A stretch of DNA of 64,000 nt from Phycisphaerales bacterium (GCA_020850415.1 JADZER010000045.1:1-64000); one strand, 5' to 3'. Counted from the stretch's first letter, positions 9,137 through 19,491 are shown. The notes: generated by a model not told the origin, from the letters alone. Numbers and translations: made by a program.

Positions 9137-12100
9137 TCAGGCATCCCGTGCGGCTGGGAGGACCGGGGCGTTGGGCGCGGCCCGCCCGGCCAGCCGGAGC
9201 TTCCATTCCTGAACCCAGCAGTAGAGGATGGGCACGACGAACCAGGTGAGCGAGGCGACGGCCATCCCGCCGAAGGTGGGGATGGCCATGGGGACCATGA
9301 TGTCCGAGCCGCGCCCGGTGCTGGTGAGCACGGGGAGGAGCGCGATGACCGTGGTGGCGGTGGTCATCACGGCGGCGCGGATGCGCAGGCGGCCCCCCTT
9401 GACCACGGTGCGCCGGATGGCCTCGATCGAGTCGGGCTTGTCCTCGGCCATGGACTGCTCGATGCGGGTCGCCATGATGACGCCGTCGTCGGTCGCGATG
9501 CCGAAGAGGGCGAGGAAGCCGACCCAGACGGCGACGCTGAGGTTGAACGGCCTGACCTGGAAGAGCTCGCGGAGGTCGACGCCGAGGGGTGCGGCATCGA
9601 GGAACCACGGCTGTGCATAGAGCCAGAGCATGAGGAACCCGCCGCCCCACGCGACGAATACGCCGCTGAAGACCATGAGCGTGACGCTGACCTTTCGGAA
9701 CTGGAGGTAGAGCAGCAGGAAGATGACGCCGAGCGAGAGGGGGAGCACGACGCGCATGCGCGCGGCGGCGCGGAGCTGGTTGGTGTATGTGCCGGCGAAC
9801 TCGAAGCTGACGCCGTGCGGAACGGCGAGGTCGCCGGCGTCGATCTTCGCCTGGATGACGGCGCGGGCGTCGTTGACGACGGAGACCTCGGCGAACCCGG
9901 GCTGCTTGTCGAAGAGGACATAGGACAGCAGGAAGGTGTCCTCGCTCCGGATCATCTGCGGTCCGCGCCGGTAGCTGATCTCGGCCAGTTCCCGGAGCGG
10001 GATCTGGGCGCCCGACGGGCTCGGGACGAGGATGTCGCCGAGGGTGTCGGGCTGGTCTCGGAGTTCGCGGAGGTAGCGGACGCGGACGGGGTACCGCTCG
10101 CGCCCTTCGACTGTCATGGTGAGCGGCTTGCCGCCGATGGCGACCTCGATGACATCCTGGACATCGGCGACCTGCAGCCCGTAGCGGGCGATGCGTTCGC
10201 GGTCGATGTCGATCTCGATGTAGGGCTTGCCGACGACGCGGTCGGCGAAGACCGCCCCGGGCTGGACGGAGGGGACCTCTTTGAGGATGCGTTCGAGCTC
10301 GAGCCCGAAGTCCTCGATGGTCTGGAGGTCCGGGCCGAAGACCTTGATGCCCATGGGGGCGCGGAAGCCCGACTGGAGCATGACGACGCGGGTCTCGATG
10401 GGCTGGAGCTTCGGGGCGCTGGTGACCCCGGGCATGTCGGCGGCCTCGGTGATGGCGTCCCAGATGTCCTGGGGTGAGCGGACCTCGTCCCGCCACTGGC
10501 GGAAGGGCTCGCCCCGCGCGTCGGGGATGAGCGCCCCGGCCTCGTCGCGTTCGAACCGGCCATCGGGGGCGACGCGGAAGCTGAGCCGCCGGCCCCGCTC
10601 GTCGGAGATGTACTCGCTCTTGTACCTGATCACGGTCTCGACCATGGAGATCGGGGCGGGGTCGAGCGGGCTCTCGACGCGCCCGATCTTGCCGACGGCG
10701 AGCTCCACCTCGGGGATGCTCATGATGCGTCGGTCGAGCTCGCGGATGATGTCGGTGGCCTCGCCGATGGAGGCGTGGGGCATGGTCGTGGGCATGTAGA
10801 GGAAGGAGCCCTCGTCGAGCGAGGGCATGAACTCGCTGCCGAGCCCGGGGAACGCGTGGGCGATCGCGATCGCCGCCTCGCCCCGCCGGACCTGCTCGGG
10901 GAGCCAACCCCAGAGACGGTCGAAGCCGAGCCACGCGGTGGCGCCGACCACCACGACCACGGCCGTGGGGGAGAGCGCGAGGACCTTGTGGCGGAGCGAC
11001 CATGCGAGGACGGCTGGGAACGCCAGGCGAACGACCCAGAAGCCCAGCAGGAGGCTCCCGACGACCGCTCCGATGAAGAGGGTGTTGCCCGCGAGTCCGG
11101 GCTCGGGCCCGAGCGGCTCCCACGAGCCTCCGAGGGCAACGAGCACCACGGCGACCGCGAGGAGGTTCGCCGACCACTCGCACGCCCGGGCGAGGGGGCG
11201 CGGGAGCGCGGGGCGCACGAGGTAGAACGCGCCCAGCACGGCGAGCACGCCCCCGGGGAGCGGCCAGAGGAGCAGCGCGATCGCGAGGCCGGCGCCGAGG
11301 AGCGCCAGCGCGCCGGCAGCGCGGAGCCAGCGGACGCGGATGCGGAAGCCCATGAGCACCTGCGCGGCGGCGGGCATGATCGCCAGCGCGATGATGATCG
11401 AGGCGATCAACGCGAAAGTCTTGGTGTACGCCAGCGGCTTGAACAGCTTGCCCTCGGCGGCCTCCATGGCGAAGACCGGGAGGAAGCCAACGACGGTGGT
11501 GGCGACGGCGGTGAGGACCGCGCTGCCGACCTCGGCCGACGCGCGGTAGACGACTTCCAGACGGGGCTCGTCGGGGTGGGCCTCGTCGAGCCGCCGGAGG
11601 ATGTTCTCGTTGAGGATGATCCCCATGTCCACGATGGTGCCGATGGCGATCGCGATGCCGGAGAGCGCGACGATGTTGGCGTCGACGCCAAAGAACTTCA
11701 TGCCGATGAACGCCATGGCGACGGCGATGGGGAGCATGGCGCCGATGAGCAGGCTGCTGCGCAGGTGCATCACCATGACCACGACGACGAGGATGGTGAC
11801 CAGCACCTGCTGGCCGATGGCGTCGCCGAGGGTCTGCAGCGTCTCGCGGATGAGACCGGAGCGGTCGTAGAAGGGCACGATCGTGAGGCGGCTGACGGTA
11901 CCGTCGGCGAGGACCTTGGAGGGCAGCCCGGGGGCGATCGCGGCGATCCGTTCCTTGACGCGCTGGATGGCGGCCATGGGGTTCTCGCCGTGTCGCACGA
12001 CGACGACGCCGCCGACGGCCTCCTCCCCGGCTTTGGTCAGCACCCCCCGCCTTAGGGCCGGCCCGAGCGAGACCTTCGCGACCTCGCCGACGAGGATGGG

Positions 12101-12940
12101 CTGACCGTCGCGGGCGGTGATGGCGGCGCGTTCGATGTCCTCGGTGCTCTCGATGAAGCCCAGGCCGCGGACGATGTACTCGGCACGGTTCACCTCGATG
12201 GTGCGTGCGCCGACATCGAGGTTGCTCTGCCGGACGGCGTCGATGACCTGCTGGAGGGACACGCCCGCGGCGCGCATGGCGTCGGGGTTGACATCGACCT
12301 GGTACTCGCGGACGAAGCCGCCGATGGACGCGACCTCGGCGACGCCCTCGACCCCCGCGAGCCGATACTTGACGATGAAATCCTGAGCGGAGCGCAGCTC
12401 GTCGGGGTCCCACCCGCCGGTGGGGTTGCCCTGCTCGTCGAGGCCCTCGAGTGTGTACCAGAACACCTGGCCCAGGGCGGTCGCGTCGGGGCCGAGGGCG
12501 GGTGACACGCCGTCGGGGAGTGTGCCGGGCGGGAGGGAGCTGAGCTTCTCGAGGATGCGCGAGCGGGACCAGTAGAAGTCGACGCCGTCGTCGAAGATGA
12601 TATAGACGGTGGAGAAGCCGAAGTCCGAGTAGCTGCGGATGTCCTTGACGCCGGGGAGACCGAGGAGCGCGACGGTGAGCGGGTAGGTGATCTGGTCGTC
12701 GATGTCCTGGGGGCTTCGCCCGGGCCAGTCGGTGAAGACGATCTGCTGGTTCTCCCCGATGTCGGGGATGGCGTCGACGGGGACGGGGTCGCGGGTGATC
12801 CCGGGGATGTGCCAGTCAAACGGAGCGACCGTGACGCCGAAGAACATGGCGCCGAAGAGCACGATCGCGACGACGAGCTTCTGTTCGAGGCAGAACCGGA
12901 TGATTGCGTTGACCGGGGTGCGGGGGGGCTGGCTACTCAT
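9137..12940 (-). CDS. CusA/CzcA family heavy-metal efflux RND permease
   Basis: 1267 aa; HME-RND signature VDAIPDIGENQQIVFTDWPGRSPQDIDDQITYPLT..., DEGSFLYMPTTMPHAS. Confidence 0.95.
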   Translation of the reverse strand: MSSQPPRTPVNAIIRFCLEQKLVVAIVLFGAMFFGVTVAPFDWHIPGITRDPVPVDAIPDIGENQQIVFTDWPGRSPQDIDDQITYPLTVALLGLPGVKDIRSYSDFGFSTVYIIFDDGVDFYWSRSRILEKLSSLPPGTLPDGVSPALGPDATALGQVFWYTLEGLDEQGNPTGGWDPDELRSAQDFIVKYRLAGVEGVAEVASIGGFVREYQVDVNPDAMRAAGVSLQQVIDAVRQSNLDVGARTIEVNRAEYIVRGLGFIESTEDIERAAITARDGQPILVGEVAKVSLGPALRRGVLTKAGEEAVGGVVVVRHGENPMAAIQRVKERIAAIAPGLPSKVLADGTVSRLTIVPFYDRSGLIRETLQTLGDAIGQQVLVTILVVVVMVMHLRSSLLIGAMLPIAVAMAFIGMKFFGVDANIVALSGIAIAIGTIVDMGIILNENILRRLDEAHPDEPRLEVVYRASAEVGSAVLTAVATTVVGFLPVFAMEAAEGKLFKPLAYTKTFALIASIIIALAIMPAAAQVLMGFRIRVRWLRAAGALALLGAGLAIALLLWPLPGGVLAVLGAFYLVRPALPRPLARACEWSANLLAVAVVLVALGGSWEPLGPEPGLAGNTLFIGAVVGSLLLGFWVVRLAFPAVLAWSLRHKVLALSPTAVVVVVGATAWLGFDRLWGWLPEQVRRGEAAIAIAHAFPGLGSEFMPSLDEGSFLYMPTTMPHASIGEATDIIRELDRRIMSIPEVELAVGKIGRVESPLDPAPISMVETVIRYKSEYISDERGRRLSFRVAPDGRFERDEAGALIPDARGEPFRQWRDEVRSPQDIWDAITEAADMPGVTSAPKLQPIETRVVMLQSGFRAPMGIKVFGPDLQTIEDFGLELERILKEVPSVQPGAVFADRVVGKPYIEIDIDRERIARYGLQVADVQDVIEVAIGGKPLTMTVEGRERYPVRVRYLRELRDQPDTLGDILVPSPSGAQIPLRELAEISYRRGPQMIRSEDTFLLSYVLFDKQPGFAEVSVVNDARAVIQAKIDAGDLAVPHGVSFEFAGTYTNQLRAAARMRVVLPLSLGVIFLLLYLQFRKVSVTLMVFSGVFVAWGGGFLMLWLYAQPWFLDAAPLGVDLRELFQVRPFNLSVAVWVGFLALFGIATDDGVIMATRIEQSMAEDKPDSIEAIRRTVVKGGRLRIRAAVMTTATTVIALLPVLTSTGRGSDIMVPMAIPTFGGMAVASLTWFVVPILYCWVQEWKLRLAGRAAPNAPVLPAARDA

Positions 12941-14924
12941 GGCCGGGGGCCTCCTCGCCGGCGCCGGGGGCGGCGCGGGGCGCGAGCTCCTCCAGGATCT
13001 CGCCGCACTGGCGCATCGAGGCGCCGAAGTAGGGGTTGTTGATCTCCTCGCCCCGCTGGAGCCAGTCGGCGCCCTCGAAGTCGAAGGCCATGGGGCAGAA
13101 CGCTCGGCGCCACGGTCGGTCGCCGGCGTGGCCGAAGCGGCGTTGGAGGTCGATCGCGGCGTCGCTCATGTGCTCGAAGTCGGCGCGGGCGGCCTCGATG
13201 TCGGCGGGCCGCTCGCGGGGGCGCAGGCCGGACGCCGCGCGGCGCCAGGCGCCGAGGGCCTCCCCGACGAGCACGGACTCGCGGGCGTTGCCGACCGCGT
13301 CGCCGAGCGCGAGCGCGGCGCGGAGGTAGCCTTCGAAGTCGTCCGCCGCGAGGCGCTCCTGGGCGTCCAGGTAGGCCTCGTAGACGGGGGTGAGGCTGTC
13401 GAGGAACTCCGGCGGCGCCACGGGTGGGTCCTCGTGGCTGACCTCGCGGCGTTGGGCGTTCATCATGCTGGGCTTGGCGGCGATCTGCATGGCGCTATCG
13501 ACACGGAAGGCGCCGTTCACCACGACCGCGTCCTGCTCTTCGAGGCCGTCGCGCACGATGTAGAACTCGCCCGCGCGCGGGCCGAGCGTGACCTCGCGGG
13601 CCTCGTAGGTCGGGCTTTCGGCGTCTGGCGTCTGCACATACACGACCGATCGCGCGCCGGTGAACAGGACGGCGGTGCGGGGGATGACCAGCGGGGGCTG
13701 GGCCGAGCGGGGGTCCCCCACCACGCCGAGCGACTCGGCGGGGACGAGGTCCATGCCGCAGGCGTCGCAGCCCTCCTGGGCGTCCTTCACGATCGTCGGG
13801 TGCATCGGGCAGACCCAGCGCCCGGCGAGTTCGTCGCCGAGGACGGCGCCGTCGGGGCCGACGCGCGGGCGGACCACGGCCGAGGCGAACATGCCGGGCT
13901 TGAGCCTGCGGTCGGTGTTGTCCACGGCGACGCGGACCGCCGCGGTGCGGGTGGCGTCGTCGATGATCGGCTCGATGAACGAGACGCGCCCCGTGAACCG
14001 GTCGCCCGGGTGTGACTCCACGGTGAACTCGACGGGCTGACCCCAGCGGAGCAGGGGGAGCTGGGACTCGTAGGCCTCGAGGTCGAGCCAGAGCCGGGAG
14101 AGATCCGCGACGGTGGCGATGGGCTGCCCGGTCGTGACATAATCGCCCTCGCGCACGGCGAGGTGGGTGACGATGCCGCCGATGGGGGCGTAGATCGTGA
14201 TGCGGTCGTCGGTGAACGAGCCGTCCTCGACGGCGACGGTCTGCTCGTCCGAGATGCCGAACAGGCGCAGCTTCTCCCTGGCGGCCGCGAGCGTCTCCAG
14301 CGTGACTAGGCGGACCATCTCGCTCGCTGGGCCGGCCCCGTCGGCGGCCTTCCGTGCCTGGCGGAGTTCCTCCAGGGCGGCGAGCAGTTCTGGGCTGTAG
14401 ACCTCGGCGAGGTGGTCGGCGCGGGCGACCGGCACGCCTGTGTAGTTGACGAAGAGACGGTCGATGCGTGCCGGGAAGTAGGCGGTGAGGCGGGCGACGA
14501 AGGTCTCGTCGTAGGCGAGCTTGCCGTAGAGGCGGACCTCGGCGGCGGGGAAGAACCTGACTGCTCTGGCGGTCTCGATGCGGCTGGAGGCGACCGCCTG
14601 TGCGGAGAGCGTGAGCGTCGGCCCCTCGCCCCCGTCGCCCGCGTTGACGGGGATGAGGTCCATGAAGCAGATCGGGCACTTGGCGTCCGGGTCGGAGAGG
14701 CGCACCGAGGGGTGCATCGAGCAGGTGTACCCGGTGGGCTGGGCGGCGAGGCTCGGGGCCTGGTCCGGTTGGGGCTCGGGATGGGTGGCGGTCCGGTCCG
14801 GAGCGCCGAGGCGGTAGCCGGCGTAGAGCGCGACACCGATGAGCAGCACGGCGACGGTGGCGGAGACATGTCGCCAGCACCAGGCAAGGAGGGAGATCGT
14901 CCGGCGCTTCGGGGTCGGGCTCAT
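12933..14924 (-). CDS. HME-RND periplasmic adaptor (CusB-like) with two heavy-metal-binding motifs
   Basis: YTCSMHPSVRLSDPDAKCPICFMDLIP and WVCPMHPTIVKDAQEGCDACGMDLVP; membrane-fusion core. Confidence 0.92.
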   Translation of the reverse strand: MSPTPKRRTISLLAWCWRHVSATVAVLLIGVALYAGYRLGAPDRTATHPEPQPDQAPSLAAQPTGYTCSMHPSVRLSDPDAKCPICFMDLIPVNAGDGGEGPTLTLSAQAVASSRIETARAVRFFPAAEVRLYGKLAYDETFVARLTAYFPARIDRLFVNYTGVPVARADHLAEVYSPELLAALEELRQARKAADGAGPASEMVRLVTLETLAAAREKLRLFGISDEQTVAVEDGSFTDDRITIYAPIGGIVTHLAVREGDYVTTGQPIATVADLSRLWLDLEAYESQLPLLRWGQPVEFTVESHPGDRFTGRVSFIEPIIDDATRTAAVRVAVDNTDRRLKPGMFASAVVRPRVGPDGAVLGDELAGRWVCPMHPTIVKDAQEGCDACGMDLVPAESLGVVGDPRSAQPPLVIPRTAVLFTGARSVVYVQTPDAESPTYEAREVTLGPRAGEFYIVRDGLEEQDAVVVNGAFRVDSAMQIAAKPSMMNAQRREVSHEDPPVAPPEFLDSLTPVYEAYLDAQERLAADDFEGYLRAALALGDAVGNARESVLVGEALGAWRRAASGLRPRERPADIEAARADFEHMSDAAIDLQRRFGHAGDRPWRRAFCPMAFDFEGADWLQRGEEINNPYFGASMRQCGEILEELAPRAAPGAGEEAPGHE

Positions 14925-16354
14925 GGGTTCACCTCTGGGTCGGTGTCGGCGGGGTCGGTGTCGGCGGGGACGGTGTGGATGGGCTCGCCGACCAGTGTGG
15001 CGAGCCTCGCGAGCGCTTGGGCACGGTCGGCGCGGGCGCGCTCGGCGGCGAGGGTGAACTCCAGCAGCGTCCGCTCGGTGTCGAGCACATCCAGAAAGTC
15101 GGTCTCACCCGCGCGGAAGCCGGTGATGGATGCCTGGAGCGATTCCCCGGCCTTGGGGATGAGGGTGCGTTCGTAGAGGCCGACTCTCCGGTCGGCGTCG
15201 GTGTGGTCGAACCAGGCGCGGTGGACAGCGGCCGCGAGCCGGTTGGCCTCGTCGGCCCGCTCGTGGGAGATCGCGAGCCTGCGGGCGAGTGTCTCGCGCA
15301 CGCCGGCGTCGTACTTGTCGCGCCAGATGGGCAAGCTGAGCCCGAGGCTGACCATGACCGGGTCGTCGCCGCGCTCAGCGACGGCAGTCATCCCGTCGGC
15401 GGTCGCGGTGTAGTCGATGCCGAGGGTGATCTCCGGCAGGCCGTCCCTCCGCGCTGCGTCGGTGAGTCGGCGTTGCTCCTCGATACGCTCGGAGAGGGCG
15501 AGGATCGCGGGGTTGGCCCGGGCGGCCGTGTCGGCAAGGGCCTCCGCGTCGGCAGCGGCGATGCGCCCGGGGAGGCGGCCCAGCGTCGGGATCTCGGTGG
15601 AGGCGGGCCGGTTGAGCGCGGCGTTCAGATCGGCGACGCCCGCGGGGCGCATCTCCCGGAGCTGGGTCAGCCGGTCCTCGACCTGGCCGAGCTCGACCTG
15701 GACGCGGATGAGGTCCGGGTGCGAGCCCGCACCGACCCGGTACCTCGCCCGGACAACCTCCTCGAAGGAGCGCAGCAGGTCGAGGTTCTCGCCGGTCACG
15801 CGGGCGGCGGCGTCGAGGTAGGCCAGGTCGTAGAGCGCGATGACCACCCGCTCAGCGAGGGCGAGCCGCTCGGCCTCGAACTGCTGCCAGGCCGCGCCGG
15901 CGGCCCGCGAGGCGGCGTCCTCACGGGCCTGCAGCTCACCCGGCCAGGGGAAAGTCTGCTGGATCCCGGCACGAGCCTGCTGGGCCCCGACCCGCGTCTC
16001 GGGCTCGTCCAGAAAGAACCCGACGGTCAGACGCGGATCGGGCAGGGCGCCGGCCTGGGGCGCCCGCTCGGCGGCTGCCCGCCAGCGTTGGTATGCCGCC
16101 TCGACGCGTGGGCTGTGGTAGAGCGCGTAGCGCACAAAGTCGTCTGGCCCGGCGTCTGGCGCGAGAGGGGCGGGTTCAACCGGCGCCGGCTGGTCGGCCT
16201 CGCGGTACACGGAGCCTGGGGGGCTGGCCCCGGGGATGGACGCCGGACCGCCCGCGCCCGTACGGGATGGGGCTTCATCGAAAGGGGTGGAGCACGCCGC
16301 GAGCAAACCGCCCGCCGCGGCGCTCAGCACGCACGCACGCAACCGCTTGGCCAT
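14921..16354 (-). CDS. TolC family outer membrane efflux protein
   Basis: Lipoprotein signal, TolC-like repeats, 4-nt overlap with adaptor gene. Confidence 0.88.
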   Translation of the reverse strand: MAKRLRACVLSAAAGGLLAACSTPFDEAPSRTGAGGPASIPGASPPGSVYREADQPAPVEPAPLAPDAGPDDFVRYALYHSPRVEAAYQRWRAAAERAPQAGALPDPRLTVGFFLDEPETRVGAQQARAGIQQTFPWPGELQAREDAASRAAGAAWQQFEAERLALAERVVIALYDLAYLDAAARVTGENLDLLRSFEEVVRARYRVGAGSHPDLIRVQVELGQVEDRLTQLREMRPAGVADLNAALNRPASTEIPTLGRLPGRIAAADAEALADTAARANPAILALSERIEEQRRLTDAARRDGLPEITLGIDYTATADGMTAVAERGDDPVMVSLGLSLPIWRDKYDAGVRETLARRLAISHERADEANRLAAAVHRAWFDHTDADRRVGLYERTLIPKAGESLQASITGFRAGETDFLDVLDTERTLLEFTLAAERARADRAQALARLATLVGEPIHTVPADTDPADTDPEVNP

Positions 16355-16449
16355 GAGAAGGCTCCTGGGCAACTGACGGACTGGGCAGGGTCGTCCCGTG
16401 AGGTTCGCGCACCGGATTCGGCGCGCACCGTCCCTCCGGCAACCCCGGC

Positions 16450-16863
16450 CTATGTTCGCCAGACGCTCAGGAAGGCTCTCCGCTCATTGTGTGTCCGCGT
16501 GCCGCGCGGCCCGGCCTCTTCGGTCGCCCCGCGCGGGGGGGTCGCGTGGCCCGCCGCGACGACGACGCGGGAGGCGCGTGCGCAGAGCGTCGCCGGCACA
16601 CCGGCCCCCCGCTCGCGGCTGGGCAGGGGAGCCCGCGGCCGATCGTCACGGTCCGGCATCGGGCCCGCCCCGCACTCGCAGGGACCGCCGCTGGTGGCGC
16701 AGTAGACCGGTGCCGCCGGCTCCCCGCAGCAGGATGGCTCGGGCACGACCCGGCAGCACCCCGAATCCTCGCACCGGCCGGCGGTTACCCGAACCCACGC
16801 TCCCCCAGCACCGGGGAGCCCGGCGAGGAACAGCATCAGCGTGAGCAGCAGTCGGCCAAGCAT
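16450..16863 (-). CDS. Small secreted Cys-rich protein at head of efflux operon
   Basis: Signal-like N-terminus; RCEDSGCCRVVPEPSCCGEP...YCATSGGPCECG. Confidence 0.6.
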   Translation of the reverse strand: MLGRLLLTLMLFLAGLPGAGGAWVRVTAGRCEDSGCCRVVPEPSCCGEPAAPVYCATSGGPCECGAGPMPDRDDRPRAPLPSRERGAGVPATLCARASRVVVAAGHATPPRGATEEAGPRGTRTHNERRAFLSVWRT

Positions 16864-17067
16864 GCGGCGAATCCGGGAGTTCGGGAGGCTAACGGTTCAA
16901 CACTGGCGGAGGGCCGGGCATTCCCGGCCTGTGGGCACACAAGGAATGTAGCAGAACCGGACCTCCCCCGGCAACCCCATTTCGGTCGCCACCGGGGGGC
17001 ACGGCGGACGGGCCCGCCGGGGTTGGGGGGCCACTCGCGAGGCCGATGCCGGCTCATGCAACACAGC

Positions 17068-17097
17068 GCACCGCCCGGGGTTCAGCCCGGGCGGTGC
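17068..17097 (-). terminator. Hairpin terminator
   Basis: GCACCGCCCGGG...CCCGGGCGGTGC downstream of the 17156-17749 gene. Confidence 0.65.
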
Positions 17098-17155
17098 GGC
17101 GCCTACTGGGAGAGATGGGGCTGGATGCCTGGGCTGATGTCGATGTTGGCGTCGG

Positions 17156-17749
17156 TCAGCGCCGGCGCCGGGCGGCGGCAAGCGCGCAGACCACGATCAA
17201 CCCGACCGGCCCGGGCGCGGGGATGACGCGGAAGGTGATGGTGGGGTTGTAGGGTGGTGTGCACGAGAATGTGGTGCCGAAGTTGTCCGAGTACCAATCG
17301 TGCGTGGAGTGGGTGCTGGTGGCGCTCACGGTGTAGGAGCCGACAACTGTGGGCTGCCAGACCAGGTCGTAGAGCTTGATGGGATTGTGGGCGTCGAAGT
17401 TGGGATTGAAAATGGGCGGAAGCTGGAAGGAGTCGATGCCCGTGATCGTATTGCCGGGCCCCGGCAGACCTTCGCCGGTGAGTGCGTCGAGCAGGTTGTC
17501 ATAGAGCGCGATGACGCCGTTGTTCTGCCAGTTGGTGTCGCCGGCGATCTGGTAGAGCGACTGAGCGAACCCGGCGGTCTGGGTCGGGCAGGTGCTCCAG
17601 ATGCTGAGCACCGCCAGCTCGCCGGCGGAGGCGTCGATAACGCCGTCGTGGTTGCCGGTATCGTCGAGGGTCCAGTAGGGCTGCGCGGGCGCGCCGGCGG
17701 TGAGCCAGGCGATCGCAGAGAGAACAGCGAGCAGAGATGAGCCGCGCAT
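17156..17749 (-). CDS. PEP-CTERM-like sorted secreted protein
   Basis: Signal peptide; C-terminus PAPGPVGLIVVCALAAARRRR. Confidence 0.75.
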   Translation of the reverse strand: MRGSSLLAVLSAIAWLTAGAPAQPYWTLDDTGNHDGVIDASAGELAVLSIWSTCPTQTAGFAQSLYQIAGDTNWQNNGVIALYDNLLDALTGEGLPGPGNTITGIDSFQLPPIFNPNFDAHNPIKLYDLVWQPTVVGSYTVSATSTHSTHDWYSDNFGTTFSCTPPYNPTITFRVIPAPGPVGLIVVCALAAARRRR

Positions 17750-17814
17750 GGTCGGGCCTCCTAGCGGTTGGGTGTTTGGGGTGCGGGTCTTGTCTGATCA
17801 GCACTGCCGGGCAT

Positions 17815-19299
17815 TCAGGGGAACTTGAACTTGGTCACAGAAGGGGGAGGGGGCGGGCGGTAGGTGCAGATCGTGTTGCTCAGCGAGGTCGTGGAGATAC
17901 TCATGAGCTGCAGGTCGGAGATGAGCTCCTGCGGGTAGCAGTCCGGGTAGACAAAGCCGAGGGTGCCCGGCCCCAGATCGGCGGCGGTGAGCGGCTCGGC
18001 ACAGCTCGAAACGCCGCGTCCGGCGTAGTACAGATCGGCCGGGGCGGGGTTGGTCTCGCGGCCGCCGATCATGACCTGGCCGTCGGCGATGTCATTGAAC
18101 CGGGTGTCCGGGGGCGAGCCATTCCCGAACGCCCAGGCCTGGGCGGCGCCCGGGGTGTTGGTGCTGAACTTCAGAACGCGGGCTTCCTCGACGGGGCTGA
18201 GCCACTGCATGAATGTGCCGGCGACAGTCACGGGGACCGGGCCGTAGGAGAAGCTGCCCCGCGTGACGACCAGCGCGGTCGGTGCCGGGACCATATAGAC
18301 ATCGAAGACATGGTCCCAGTTCGCGGCCCCACCGAGCGCGGGGACCTCGAGGACGCGGGGTCTGGGGATGTCGGAGATGTCGAGGCCCACGGCGGCGCCC
18401 GCGGCGACCATGGTGAACGAACCGTCCGGCCGCCGGTCGAACCGGACGGCGGTGAGCCAGGTCTGCTCGAACGCCGGATGAGGGTACTTCCATCCCCCCT
18501 CCCCGAGGGGGCACCCCGAGGCCAGGTCGATATTGAGCAGCAGCGCCTCGCGTTTCAGAAAGGACGAACACCAGCCGGCGGCCCACAGGTTCCCGTTCGG
18601 GCCCGGCTCCTGCGCGACATCGAGGAATCCGAGCTGGCCCAGCGGGGCGTTCGGCACCGCGAGTAGCCTGCTCCAGATCAGATTGCCGACGGCGTCAAGG
18701 CGCGAGATCCTCGCGAAGCTCGGGCCGATGTCACCGCCGTAGTCGGGCCACTCGTTATGCACGACGACGAAAGTCCCGTCATTCAGCTCTCGCGCGGTGA
18801 CCGCGGGGCGGCGGTTCAAGGTGCCCGGGAGGAGCTTGGTCCAGAACACGGTCGAGAGGTCGTTGCTGATGAGGGACACGAAGGTGTTGAGCAGGCCGGT
18901 GCCGCTGTACTGATCGTCGATCTCGCCGGCGACGAGCAGGTCGCCGTTGGCCACGGTGTCCACGCTGTAGCCAACGATGTCGAACGAACCGGGAGGGACG
19001 AAGAGGGCCTCGCCGATGATGTTGTGGCCGGCGTTGTACCGGACGATATGGAGCCCTTGGCCGAGCCCCGGGATCTCTCTGGCCCCGACGCTGACGAAGT
19101 CGATCGGGTTGTACCGCGGGCCGTGCTGGTCGATGGAGAAATGCTCGGTCCGTCCGCCGGCAGCGTCCGCGTGGGTGCGCTCGACGGGGGGGTTGAGTGA
19201 CACCTGCGCGCTCGCGGCCGCCCCGAGGGCTGCAAGCAGCACAAGCATCGGTAATGCCGTGGTGCAGCCGCTACTGAATGATGACTCCCGCGTGGACAT
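17815..19299 (-). CDS. Secreted hypothetical protein
   Basis: Signal peptide MSTRESSFSSGCTTALPMLVLLAALGAAASAQ; about 494 aa; no sorting tail. Confidence 0.75.
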   Translation of the reverse strand: MSTRESSFSSGCTTALPMLVLLAALGAAASAQVSLNPPVERTHADAAGGRTEHFSIDQHGPRYNPIDFVSVGAREIPGLGQGLHIVRYNAGHNIIGEALFVPPGSFDIVGYSVDTVANGDLLVAGEIDDQYSGTGLLNTFVSLISNDLSTVFWTKLLPGTLNRRPAVTARELNDGTFVVVHNEWPDYGGDIGPSFARISRLDAVGNLIWSRLLAVPNAPLGQLGFLDVAQEPGPNGNLWAAGWCSSFLKREALLLNIDLASGCPLGEGGWKYPHPAFEQTWLTAVRFDRRPDGSFTMVAAGAAVGLDISDIPRPRVLEVPALGGAANWDHVFDVYMVPAPTALVVTRGSFSYGPVPVTVAGTFMQWLSPVEEARVLKFSTNTPGAAQAWAFGNGSPPDTRFNDIADGQVMIGGRETNPAPADLYYAGRGVSSCAEPLTAADLGPGTLGFVYPDCYPQELISDLQLMSISTTSLSNTICTYRPPPPPSVTKFKFP

Positions 19300-19370
19300 G
19301 GCTGACTCCCTTTGCCGGTGGGCACGGCCGCACCGGGGTGCTTCGGCGGGCCGCGCGGCGCCGCCACAGG

Positions 19371-19400
19371 TACTCCGGGCGCCGACGGGGGATCTCGCAC
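19371..19400 (-). promoter_or_regulatory. Conserved 30-bp upstream element, copy 3
   Basis: TACTCCGGGCGCCGACGGGGGATCTCGCAC (plus-strand reading). Confidence 0.65.
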
Positions 19401-19491
19401 GCGGGGTGGAGAGAATCTCGCGCCCACCGGCCGCCCAGCACTCACCCCCGGGGATCCTGCGGGCTCTGGCGCGCGGCGATCCCATCACACG

